From the NCBI GenBank assembly GCA_029941885.1, contig JAPYTP010000022.1, positions 1-45,913 of the forward strand: a DNA stretch of 45,913 nt, in the 5' to 3' direction. Source of the DNA: Myxococcota bacterium. Its GTDB lineage: Bacteria > Myxococcota_A > UBA9160 > UBA4427. The notes under the pieces are model-generated. The model was not told where the DNA came from and did not search any database. It saw only the letters and a program-made list of their open reading frames with translations. Below are positions 16,905 to 24,324 of the stretch, one piece after another. The position numbers and the translations under genes were made by a program. The stretch's first letter is position 1. Each line of letters opens with the position of its first letter.

Positions 16905-17678
16905 GTGCGCGAGGAAGAGTCCGATCTGAGTCGAGTTCGCGAGCCCCGCTTCGAGTTGGGCGATCTTCGAAGACACATTCAGCAGGGCGCGGGTTCCGCC
17001 CTCTGCGGTCTCTTGGCGCTGTCGCTCCTGATGATCGGCTGCACGACGCCCGCGCCTCCCCCCGCTGCGCCGCGCGTGCCTGGATATATCGTGGGGGCGC
17101 CCGATCTGCTCCGAATTCACATCCTTCCCGATCCCGAGATCGAACGGGAGGTCCGCGTTCGTCCCGATGGGATGATTTCCGTCGACCTGGTCGGGGATAT
17201 CCAGGCGGCGGGTCGTTCGCCCGTTGAAATCGCCCAGGATATCCAGAGCTCGATCGGACGATTCAAGCGCGATGCCTCAGTCAACGTGATCGTGGTGGCC
17301 TCGCCGAGTCAGTTCGTCACGATCTACGGTGAGGTCGCGCGACCGGGCATCTTCGCCCTCGATACGGAAACGCGCGTTTCCGAAGCGATTGGGCGCGTCG
17401 GTGGCCCACTCCCCTTTGCATCCCTCGGAGGCGTCCGTCTGATCCGAACGACAGGGGATCAGACCCAGATTCTGGAAGTCCACCTCGGGAACATCCAGCG
17501 GGGCGACCTCGCGACGAACTACGTCGTGATGAAGGGGGATCTGATCGTCGTTCCGCCGACGATTCTCGCGAGGGTGGGCTACGCGATGCAGATGGTCCTG
17601 TTTCCCCTGCAGCCACTCATCAGCGGGGCTTCGTCGGCCGGCTCCATCTACAGCGGATACAGCAACGTCTCCGACTAG
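16905..17678 (+). CDS. Polysaccharide export lipoprotein (Wza/GumB-like, Poly_export plus SLBB)
   Basis: This is an outer-membrane polysaccharide export protein. A hydrophobic segment ends in the lipobox LLMIGC, followed by TTPAPPPAAPRVPGYIVGAP. The Poly_export domain reads GYIVGAPDLLRIHILPDPEI, VRPDGMISVDLVGDIQAAGR and VEIAQDIQSSI. An SLBB-like domain follows (VTIYGEVARPGIFALDTET, SEAIGRVGG, VMKGDLIVVPP). The open frame begins at 16854; I place the start near GTG 16905, but the true start could be even closer to the signal segment. The length is typical of short GumB-like forms. No Wzc-like kinase, flippase or polymerase is adjacent, so the rest of the export system must lie elsewhere. Confidence 0.87.
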   Translation: MREEESDLSRVREPRFELGDLRRHIQQGAGSALCGLLALSLLMIGCTTPAPPPAAPRVPGYIVGAPDLLRIHILPDPEIEREVRVRPDGMISVDLVGDIQAAGRSPVEIAQDIQSSIGRFKRDASVNVIVVASPSQFVTIYGEVARPGIFALDTETRVSEAIGRVGGPLPFASLGGVRLIRTTGDQTQILEVHLGNIQRGDLATNYVVMKGDLIVVPPTILARVGYAMQMVLFPLQPLISGASSAGSIYSGYSNVSD

Positions 17679-17934
17679 TTGCGTCGCGACTGCCGGTGGC
17701 ATGCCGATCATCGAGACCTACCTTGCTTGAAGTGCCCGAAATGGCGCATCGGTATTCGAATCAGACGTTCCCTATCTCATGCTCCTGCTCACTCACATAG
17801 GGCCCTCACAATGCCGATGGGCATGACGGGTCCATGGTCCGTGGGGCTCGCACCATACGCCGAAGGGCGGTGTCTGGTCTGTCCAACACGCGACGACGTC
17901 CGCTCGATCAAACTACGGAGGAACCAGCGAGAAG

Positions 17935-18783
17935 ATGTACGAGAGCTTCTTTGGCCTCCGTGAGCTGCCGTTCTCGCTCACCCCGGACCCACGCTTCCTC
18001 TGGCTCTCCGAGACCCACGAGGAGGGCCTGGCGACGCTCGTGTATGGCATCACGCGCCAGAAGGGATTCCTGCTGCTGACCGGCGAGGTCGGCACGGGCA
18101 AGACCACTCTTCTACGGGCGGCGCTGCGCGAGCTGCCTCGCGACACGGATACCGCACTGATCATCAATACGATCGGGCTGACGCCCCTCGATCTGCTCAA
18201 GCTGATCGCGGCGGAGTTCGGAATCGAGGGGCGCTTCGAGTCGACGGCGGACTATCTGATCGCGATCAACCGATTGCTGCTCGAACGCCTGCGGACCGGC
18301 CGCAACACCGTCCTGATCATCGACGAGGCCCAGAATCTCGACGCGGCGACCCTCGAGGAGGTGCGGCTGCTGTCCAACCTCGAGACCGACACCGCAAAGT
18401 TGATGCAGATCGTCTTGACCGGACAGCCGGAGCTGATCCGAAAGCTCTCGAGCCCGCAGCTTCGTCAGCTTCGTCAGCGGATCGCGATCGAACATCACAT
18501 GGAGCCGCTGACGCAGGAGCAGGTCCTACCCTATCTGGCGCATCGCATCGACGTCGGCGGGGGACGCTACGAAGAGATCTTCTCCCCCGGCGTCGAGACC
18601 GTCTTCTATTGGTTCTCCCAGGGATGCCCACGATTGATCAGCCTGCTGGCTGACCGCGTGCTGCTGTCGGCCTACTCGAAGCAGATCTCGCCGATCGGCC
18701 CGGATTTCGTCGAGGTGAAGGCCAAGACGATGACTGCGACCCGCGCCGCCGGCCTCGCAGCGGATCTCAGCCTGGCCGAGTAG
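17935..18783 (+). CDS. ExeA/GspA-type AAA ATPase (EPS/exosortase-associated kind)
   Basis: This is a 282 aa ATPase. It begins MYESFFGLRELPFSLTPDP, the signature of the ExeA family and of the XrtA/PEP-CTERM-associated ATPases found in exopolysaccharide loci. Walker A is GEVGTGKTT (50-58) and Walker B is VLIIDEAQNL (126-135); the sensor-like ILTGQPEL follows. It ends right after the AAA region and has no transmembrane or peptidoglycan-binding segment, unlike full-length ExeA. Together with the upstream polysaccharide export gene it suggests part of an envelope or polymer export apparatus. A GGAGGA lies about 14 nt before the ATG. Confidence 0.88.
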   Translation: MYESFFGLRELPFSLTPDPRFLWLSETHEEGLATLVYGITRQKGFLLLTGEVGTGKTTLLRAALRELPRDTDTALIINTIGLTPLDLLKLIAAEFGIEGRFESTADYLIAINRLLLERLRTGRNTVLIIDEAQNLDAATLEEVRLLSNLETDTAKLMQIVLTGQPELIRKLSSPQLRQLRQRIAIEHHMEPLTQEQVLPYLAHRIDVGGGRYEEIFSPGVETVFYWFSQGCPRLISLLADRVLLSAYSKQISPIGPDFVEVKAKTMTATRAAGLAADLSLAE

Positions 18784-18822
18784 TGCTCCGCGGCCGCGCG
18801 ATCCTGAACGCCTGCGGGGGCT

Positions 18823-19026
18823 CTAGAAGAGCGTGTAGATGAAGGGTGCGGCTGCCGTTCCGCCGAGAACGACAAGCAGACCGAGGCCCAGAATCGCGAT
18901 CACGATCGGTGCCAGCCACCATTTCTTGTTCTCTTTCAGGAAGTCCGTGAACTCCCCGACGAGACCCGTACGGTCTCCGGATGCCTGCTCGGCAAAATCG
19001 CTCTTCGAGTCGTCTTTATTGGCCAT
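18823..19026 (-). CDS. DUF5989 (SxtK-like) small membrane protein
   Basis: This 67 aa protein has a soluble N-terminus, the segment EFTDFLKENKKWWLAPIVI, one transmembrane helix and the C-terminal APFIYTLF. The KKWWL...APFIYTLF pattern is that of DUF5989, the family of SxtK, which sits beside carbamoyltransferases in saxitoxin clusters and in many non-toxin bacteria. I start at ATG 19026 (MANKDDSKS); an upstream start at 19077 adds 17 unconserved residues. It is third in a same-strand run with the SxtJ-like and carbamoyltransferase genes. The biochemical role is unknown; the close link suggests it helps a membrane-associated carbamoylation step. Confidence 0.85.
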   Translation of the reverse strand: MANKDDSKSDFAEQASGDRTGLVGEFTDFLKENKKWWLAPIVIAILGLGLLVVLGGTAAAPFIYTLF

Positions 19027-19117
19027 GGGTCGAATCTCCGGCGCGTGAGCGCGCCTGAATTTCTCTGGGAATTTCATTTCAGAGAGGCTTTGTCGGGCCC
19101 CCGTCTACATCCGTCGC

Positions 19118-19564
19118 CTAGAACTGTCGGAAATAGCTTTCCTTGCCGCGGCGGGGTCGTGGATCGTTCCAATACGTTTCGGCCGCGGGTTCGAAGCCAC
19201 GGTTCAGCGGATCCTTGCCGATCAGACGGAAGAGGAGTCCGAGCGGTGTGATCATCCCGAAAAAGAGCAGGCCCATGATGAAATAGGAAACCACGAAGCC
19301 GATCGGGTACGCAAGGATCGTGAGCCCAACGTAGATCGGCAGGTTTGCCCTCGGCATGACCAGAGAGAAAAGCGTCGAGATGCCGGCCAGAGACGCGAAG
19401 ACGCCCGCCACGATCGGGCGTGCAGTCCCCAGTCCGAAGGAAAAGACGAGCACTTCGAACCAGGCGATCGCGGCCAGGAACGAGAAACCGAACAAGGCGA
19501 TGAAGCCGAACTGCGTGAGAGTCCGGTCATCCGGTCGCCAATCGATTTCGATCATCTTGCTCAT
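19118..19564 (-). CDS. SxtJ-like integral membrane protein
   Basis: This is a 148 aa protein from ATG 19564 (MSKMIEIDWRPDDRTLTQFG). It has about four hydrophobic helices (IALFGFSFLAAIAWFEVLVF; PIVAGVFASLAGISTLFSLV; LPIYVGLTILAYPIGFVVSY; IMGLLFFGMITPLGLLFRLI) and a hydrophilic end containing GKDPLNRGF and ETYWNDP. Helix content and the tail fit SxtJ-family proteins, which are always found beside carbamoyltransferases and DUF5989. The open frame extends 32 codons further, but that part looks non-coding. Gaps of about 90-100 bp separate it from both partners, so they are probably one operon. Confidence 0.82.
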   Translation of the reverse strand: MSKMIEIDWRPDDRTLTQFGFIALFGFSFLAAIAWFEVLVFSFGLGTARPIVAGVFASLAGISTLFSLVMPRANLPIYVGLTILAYPIGFVVSYFIMGLLFFGMITPLGLLFRLIGKDPLNRGFEPAAETYWNDPRPRRGKESYFRQF

Positions 19565-19662
19565 CGCAAACTCCGTGGCGACCGGGGCCGCGTCGTTCGA
19601 ACGCGGTCGCCCTTCGCTGTCGTGCGCCGAGCGAGTTCCCTCGCGAGCGCCGGGAATCAATA

Positions 19663-21495
19663 TCAGTCGAGCGCGAACTCGGCGAGATAGGCGTCGACGT
19701 CGATCTCTTTCGCGTTCGGTTGTTCCTGTTTGAGGATCACGAAGTTCTCGAGGATCAGCGCGTCCATATTCGTGTACATGAAGCAGCGGAAGGCGTCTTC
19801 CGGTGTATTGACGATCGGTTCCCCGCGCACGTTGAAGCTGGTGTTGATCACCACCGGACTCCCCGTTTTCTGCTTGAACTTCTCGATGATCTTGTAGAAG
19901 CGGGGGTGATGTTGCATGTCGATCGTCTGGACCCGCGCTGAATAATCGACATGGGTGATCGCGGGAACGACCGATCGCACTTCCTTCAACTTGTCGAGCC
20001 CCTTGGCTCGATCCGCTTCTGCGACCGGGAGGCGCTTGTCCCGCTTGACCGGCGCGACCAGCAACATGTAGGGGCTGTTCTCGTCCGGTCTCATCTCGAA
20101 ATACTCGTCGACATCCTCCCGCAGAATGGCGGGCGCGAAGGGCCTGAAGGATTCGCGAAACTTGATCTTGAGATTCATCGTCTCCTGCATCTTCACGGAT
20201 CGACCGTCGCCCAGGATCGATCGGGAACCGAGGGCGCGGGGGCCGAATTCCGCTCGGTCCGAGAAATGTCCGACGACGTTCTCGCTCGCGATCAATTCGG
20301 CCACCCGATCGACGAGATCCTCGTCGTCCTCGTAGTAGCGGTAGACCGCTTCCGCACTATCGAGATAGGCCTTGATCTCGTCGTTCGAGAATTCGGGTCC
20401 CAGAAGCGAACCGAATTGAGAGTCCTCGTCCTTCACCACACGCGGCTCGTCGAGCAATTCGTGCCAGGTGAAGAGTGCGGCTCCCAGGGCTCCGCCCGCA
20501 TCGCCGGCCGCGGGTTGGATCCAGACGTTCTCGAAGGGGCCCTCGCGCAGGACGCGTCCGTTCGCCACGCAATTGAGCGCGACCCCCCCTGCCATCGTGA
20601 GATTCTTCGCGCCGGTCAGCTCGTGGGCATAGTGGGCGATCTTCAAGACGATCTCTTCCGTCACGGCCTGGATCGAGGCAGCGATGTCCATCTCTCGCTG
20701 CGTGATGTCGGTCTCGCTCTGCCGTCGTGGGCCCCCGAGGAGCGAGTCCATCTTCGACGTGGTCATGATGTCGCTATTGCAATACCCGAAATACGACATG
20801 TCCATGCGGAAGGACCCGTCGTGCTTGATGTCGAGGAGCTTCTCGATCATCAGGTCCTTGTAGATGGGCTCTCCATAGGGTGCGAGCCCCATCAGCTTGT
20901 ACTCGCCGCTATTCACCCGGAAACCGGTGAAATACGTGAACGCGGAGTAGAGCAGCCCGAGCGAATGCGGAAAACGCATCTCCTTGAGCATCTCGAGACG
21001 GTTTCCCCGCCCGATCGCGATCGTGCCCGTTGCCCACTCCCCGACGCCGTCGAGGGTCAGTACCGCCGCTTCTTCGAAGGGAGACGGAAAGAACGCGCTG
21101 GCCGCATGAGATTCGTGATGTTCCGTGAAGACGTAGCGTCCCTTGTATTGGCGCTGGAGTCCCCGGTCGAGTTCGCGGGGTGTGTGGAGCTTCTCGCGAA
21201 GCCACAACGGCATGCCCATCAGGAAGAGCTTGAATCCCGACGGTGCATAGGAGATATAGGTCTCGAGCAGGCGGTCGAATTTGAGCAGGGGCTTGTCGTA
21301 GAACGTGACCAGGTCGATGTCGGAGGCTTCGATTCCGCCCTGAGCCAGACAGAACTGGACCGCGTTCTCCGGGAAGCGATAATCGTGCTTCTTGCGTGTG
21401 AAGCGTTCTTCCTGGGCGGCGGCGACGATCTTGCCGTCCTGTACGAGGCAAGCCGCGCTGTCGTGGTAGTAAGCCGAGATACCGAGAATGTTCAA
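19663..21495 (-). CDS. Carbamoyltransferase (NodU/CmcH/SxtI family)
   Basis: This 610 aa enzyme is of the kind that moves a carbamoyl group from carbamoyl phosphate, through an adenylate, onto a hydroxyl of a small molecule or sugar. The N-terminal domain starts MNILGISAYYHDSAACLV, with EHHESHAASAFFPSPF, TLDGVGEWATG and SGEYKLMGLAPYG. The C-terminal Carbam_trans_C domain has RAEFGPRALGSRSIL and NTSFNVRGEPIVNTPEDAF. Length is standard. The start is TTG at 21495, because MNILGISA is the conserved N-terminus and no ATG is near; AGGTAGGAC lies upstream. The neighbours SxtJ-like and DUF5989 form the module. The acceptor substrate is unknown; a surface glycan is inferred from the neighbouring export genes. 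Confidence 0.93.
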   Translation of the reverse strand: MNILGISAYYHDSAACLVQDGKIVAAAQEERFTRKKHDYRFPENAVQFCLAQGGIEASDIDLVTFYDKPLLKFDRLLETYISYAPSGFKLFLMGMPLWLREKLHTPRELDRGLQRQYKGRYVFTEHHESHAASAFFPSPFEEAAVLTLDGVGEWATGTIAIGRGNRLEMLKEMRFPHSLGLLYSAFTYFTGFRVNSGEYKLMGLAPYGEPIYKDLMIEKLLDIKHDGSFRMDMSYFGYCNSDIMTTSKMDSLLGGPRRQSETDITQREMDIAASIQAVTEEIVLKIAHYAHELTGAKNLTMAGGVALNCVANGRVLREGPFENVWIQPAAGDAGGALGAALFTWHELLDEPRVVKDEDSQFGSLLGPEFSNDEIKAYLDSAEAVYRYYEDDEDLVDRVAELIASENVVGHFSDRAEFGPRALGSRSILGDGRSVKMQETMNLKIKFRESFRPFAPAILREDVDEYFEMRPDENSPYMLLVAPVKRDKRLPVAEADRAKGLDKLKEVRSVVPAITHVDYSARVQTIDMQHHPRFYKIIEKFKQKTGSPVVINTSFNVRGEPIVNTPEDAFRCFMYTNMDALILENFVILKQEQPNAKEIDVDAYLAEFALD

Positions 21496-21827
21496 GATCG
21501 TCCTACCTGGTTCGGTGCTTTTCCGGCTGTCGGCCCCAGCCCGGTTCCGTCCACGGCTGCCATCTGCGACCTGGCCAGGTTAGACAATCTGTCCCAGCTG
21601 ACAGTGCGGGCTCGACGTATTCACTCGGCATCTCTGCTGGTCGGCAGTCCTCGCCCTCGATGTGAGTGTCTCGTTGCCACGTTCGGTGAGGTCTTCTGGG
21701 TCGATGGGTGTGTATTCCAGGGCTCACGAGTCCGATCTTCATGGCGGGGCTCTTATCTCCCAATCCAAGGGATCAGGGATTCGCATCGGCCCCGCAACGG
21801 GATCGAATCGCGGGTGCAAGTGGCTGA
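21496..21827. other. Non-coding interval of about 330 bp before the carbamoyltransferase gene
   Basis: No coding frame is convincing on either strand; the plus-strand open frame that crosses it is antisense to the carbamoyltransferase gene. It presumably holds the promoter for the leftward carbamoyltransferase module, but I see no clear -35/-10 pair, terminator hairpin or riboswitch. Confidence 0.45.
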
Positions 21828-22115
21828 TCAGCCCTTCTTGAACAGATTCTCCAGGTCCTCGCGGGCCTGGTCCACCCCTGCCTCGGTCTCCCCCCCACCC
21901 TTGCCGGGCCTGAAGTAGTCGCAGCGATTCCCCCGGTCCTTGTCGAGTATCCGCTCTGCGCTCGACTCACGACATGCGTTGTAGGCGGCCAGATCGTGAT
22001 GAGTGCAGTTCAAGCAGACGTGCAGGTCCGCCCGGCATCGATCGCAGACCTCGCGAAAGCCCAGGGACGCGCCCGGTGCGAGCGGGATCTCACTCTGACA
22101 GGAATGACACTCCAT
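21828..22115 (-). CDS. Small cysteine-rich (zinc-binding) protein
   Basis: This 95 aa protein starts MECHSCQSEIPL. Cysteines at 3/6 (CHSC), 24/27 (CDRC), 34/37 (CLNC), 48 and 65 form probable zinc sites. The middle reads LHVCLNCTHHDLAAYNACRE and DKDRGNRCDYF. This pattern (CxNCxxxD...YNxCRE...RVxDKxxxNxCDYF) recurs in a widespread uncharacterised bacterial family. The function is unknown. Met at 22115 is preferred to the upstream 22151 because family members begin at this MxCxxC. Confidence 0.8.
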   Translation of the reverse strand: MECHSCQSEIPLAPGASLGFREVCDRCRADLHVCLNCTHHDLAAYNACRESSAERILDKDRGNRCDYFRPGKGGGETEAGVDQAREDLENLFKKG

Positions 22116-22242
22116 CCGGAAAGCCTGCGGCAATCCGCGCGCAATTGCCACGATCCGTGAAGAATCGAGAGCCCCCTCGACCGGGGATCGTGTTCCGGTT
22201 GGACTCTAGTTTCGGGCGGCGGCGGCCGATCACTCTCGCAAC

Positions 22243-22569
22243 ATGTTCCAGAGCAAGCCGCCTATTCGCTCGACCCAGGAAAACGTCGTCGAACTCGCCG
22301 AGGAGATCGATCTCTTCGTCTTCGGTCTCGCAGAACGGGTCGACACAATCCAGGACGCGGAACTCGCCGGCAAATTCGCCGAGGTCGCGTCGCTCGTCCG
22401 TGGGCTTTCCGAGGAGGCCGACCGGCTCGGTTATCCCGGAATGGCCGTGAGCGCTCTCGCGGTCGCGACCACGGCCGATGACGACCCGCGCGACGAACTC
22501 CAGGAGACGATCGTGGAGCTGACGGAGATCGCACAACGGATCCGCCAGGGCCATCGCGGCGCGGCCTGA
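22243..22569 (+). CDS. Small acidic helical protein of unknown function
   Basis: This 108 aa hydrophilic protein (MFQSKPPIRSTQENVVELAE) is mainly helical by composition and acidic, with no membrane segment, Cys pair or known motif. It is divergent from the small cysteine-rich gene and convergent with the CPBP protease gene. I do not recognise it. The codon pattern looks genuine, but a spurious frame cannot be excluded because no strong ribosome binding site precedes the ATG. Confidence 0.55.
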   Translation: MFQSKPPIRSTQENVVELAEEIDLFVFGLAERVDTIQDAELAGKFAEVASLVRGLSEEADRLGYPGMAVSALAVATTADDDPRDELQETIVELTEIAQRIRQGHRGAA

Positions 22570-22624
22570 CACGGCCCACCCTAAGGGTCGTCCCCGACGC
22601 AGCGGGCCATCGTCCGCGCCCTGC

Positions 22625-23401
22625 TCACACGAAGAACCAGAACGAGAACGCGGACCCATCGGCGTCGTGGAAGAGCTCGCCTCCCCAGATCGCCAGCGCG
22701 AGTAGAGCTCCGTTCGTCACCGCGTGGACGAGCATGACGGCGCTGAGGCTCTTCCGATAGTAGAACCAGAGGCTGGACAGTAGGATCCAGGGTACGCAGA
22801 CCCACCACTCCCAGGGCACGTGGCCCGCTGTGAAGACGACGATCGTGACGAGGAGGCTCCGCGCCGTGTAGTGCGCGATCGGCAGATTTCGAAAATCCTC
22901 GACCTCCCAGGCGTCCGCCATGCGCATGACGAAGCTGCGGATGAAGAGTTCCTCGAAGACGGGTGTGACGAGTGCATAGCCGAAGAGCCGCAGCACGAGG
23001 ATGAGACTCACGAAGCCCTCCCCCGCCATCGCCGGATCGAATTCGCCCCCCGGCTCGGGCCGCATCGACGGAATCATCAGGAAGGGAGCCACCCAGACCG
23101 CGGTCAGCACGAGGCCCATGAGGATGTCCAGGGCGCCCCCGACCCCCCCGATTCGCGCCCCCACGCCGCGCCACTCGGGATACGCACCGCGGGATCGAAA
23201 CCACAAGATCAGTCCGAGCACGAGCGCGGGTTTGATGAAAAGCAGGAAGGGATTCGCGGCGTCCGGCAGTCTCCCGCCGAATTCTGTCATCAGCAGGAAA
23301 GCGGCGTAGGGTCCCACATAGGGCCACCAGCCGTGCCCCTCGTGTTCGGGGCCGGACGACACTGGTACGGGGTCGCATTCCGTCGAATGATCAGATGCCA
23401 T
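22625..23401 (-). CDS. CPBP-family intramembrane glutamic protease (exosortase-associated type)
   Basis: This 258 aa polytopic membrane protein carries the CAAX-protease/bacteriocin-processing motifs: EELFIR (150-155, the EExxxR motif), FTAGH (190-194, FxxxH) and HAVTN (226-230, HxxxN). The N-terminal stretch YVGPYAAFLLMTEF plus LKPA-like IKPALVLGLILWFR resembles the CAAX-like group seen in PEP-CTERM/exosortase genomes (TIGR03008-like; not verified). The substrate is unknown. The gene begins 18 bp after the BKACE gene and could share that transcript, although the functions look unrelated. With the ExeA-type ATPase and polysaccharide export gene nearby, it hints at an exosortase system elsewhere in the genome. 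Confidence 0.85.
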   Translation of the reverse strand: MASDHSTECDPVPVSSGPEHEGHGWWPYVGPYAAFLLMTEFGGRLPDAANPFLLFIKPALVLGLILWFRSRGAYPEWRGVGARIGGVGGALDILMGLVLTAVWVAPFLMIPSMRPEPGGEFDPAMAGEGFVSLILVLRLFGYALVTPVFEELFIRSFVMRMADAWEVEDFRNLPIAHYTARSLLVTIVVFTAGHVPWEWWVCVPWILLSSLWFYYRKSLSAVMLVHAVTNGALLALAIWGGELFHDADGSAFSFWFFV

Positions 23402-23419
23402 GATCGTCGGACACCCCGG

Positions 23420-24322
23420 TCAACGCGGAAGATTCAGGATCTTGCCGGCTTCGGCGGCACTCGCGACCGGACGTCCGACTTCGGCGCAGAGCGCGACGGC
23501 CTCCAGGACGAGCTCGAGATTGTTCGGGGCACGGCTCCCCGCGTAGTCTTCGAGGCCGACACGCAAGTGTCCCCCGCGCTCCAGTGCATGACGCGCGACA
23601 TCGCCATCCCAGGGATCCCCGGACACGATGGCGATCGACCAGGGGAGCGGCGTGTCCCCAAGCATCTCGAGATAGACGTCGAGGGAGGATTTTCGTGGTG
23701 GGAGCCCGAAGAGCAGATCCACCTTCCCCTCCCCGCGGTAACTCGACTCGCCCCCGAAATAGAATCGCAGGAACGCGCCCTGGGGCATCGCGCCGGCCGC
23801 GTGGTAGGCGAGTGCCGCCCGCAAGAATCCGGGTTCGAAGATCGCCATGCCGGGTCCGAGCCCGAGTCGCTCACACAAGGCGAACTTGTAGGCGACGTCC
23901 GATGGCGAGTTCGCATAGACCCATTCCGCGGGCATCGGCAGGCCGTCGTCGCCCGTGGGCATCAAGTTCAGGGAGCCCGGGTCTACGAAGCCCATACGAA
24001 GTGGAAACGCCTTCGCCAGAGGCTCGATATGGCTCGTCTTGTCTTCGATCGTCTGGCCGAAGACGATCGTCGGGTAGAGAATCGCGTCGGGAAATCGCTC
24101 GTGGACCGGCACGAAATGTTCGAGGTATTGCTGTGCCCCCTCTTGTCCGCCGATCGAGATATCGGGCGCATGGGTGTGCACGATCGCCGCGCCCGCCTCG
24201 ATGCAACGGGTCGCATCCTCGACGAGTCCCTCCTGGGTCTGGGGAGAGTTCGGATTTCGATCGGGCTGGGTGGCCCCGTTGAGCGCGACCTCTATGATGA
24301 CAGGAGCTTGGGTGTCCACCAC
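23420..24322 (-). CDS. BKACE-family (DUF849) beta-keto acid cleavage enzyme
   Basis: Members of this family condense a beta-keto acid with acetyl-CoA and cleave it to a CoA ester plus acetoacetate, as in 3-keto-5-aminohexanoate cleavage. The 300 aa product shows IIEVALNGATQP (catalytic-side Glu11), the zinc ligands His49 and His51 in AAIVHTHAPD, GLGPGMAIFEPGFLRA and LRVGLEDYAGSRAPNN, a typical C-terminal zinc-ligand region. The start is GTG 24322, 2 bp after the stop of the deacylase gene, so the two are co-translated. The keto acid substrate cannot be named from sequence. Confidence 0.9.
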   Translation of the reverse strand: MVDTQAPVIIEVALNGATQPDRNPNSPQTQEGLVEDATRCIEAGAAIVHTHAPDISIGGQEGAQQYLEHFVPVHERFPDAILYPTIVFGQTIEDKTSHIEPLAKAFPLRMGFVDPGSLNLMPTGDDGLPMPAEWVYANSPSDVAYKFALCERLGLGPGMAIFEPGFLRAALAYHAAGAMPQGAFLRFYFGGESSYRGEGKVDLLFGLPPRKSSLDVYLEMLGDTPLPWSIAIVSGDPWDGDVARHALERGGHLRVGLEDYAGSRAPNNLELVLEAVALCAEVGRPVASAAEAGKILNLPR

Positions 24323-24324
24323 GA

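Noticed and set aside
18784..18822. Rho-independent terminator between the convergent ATPase and DUF5989 genes
   Set aside because: GC-rich bases are present but I could not form a stem followed by a T run.
19951..21918. A 655-codon plus-strand open frame over the carbamoyltransferase region
   Set aside because: It is antisense to the carbamoyltransferase, which has clear family motifs. Its composition (His/Arg/Asp/Leu mix, no domain) is that of a GC-rich shadow frame.
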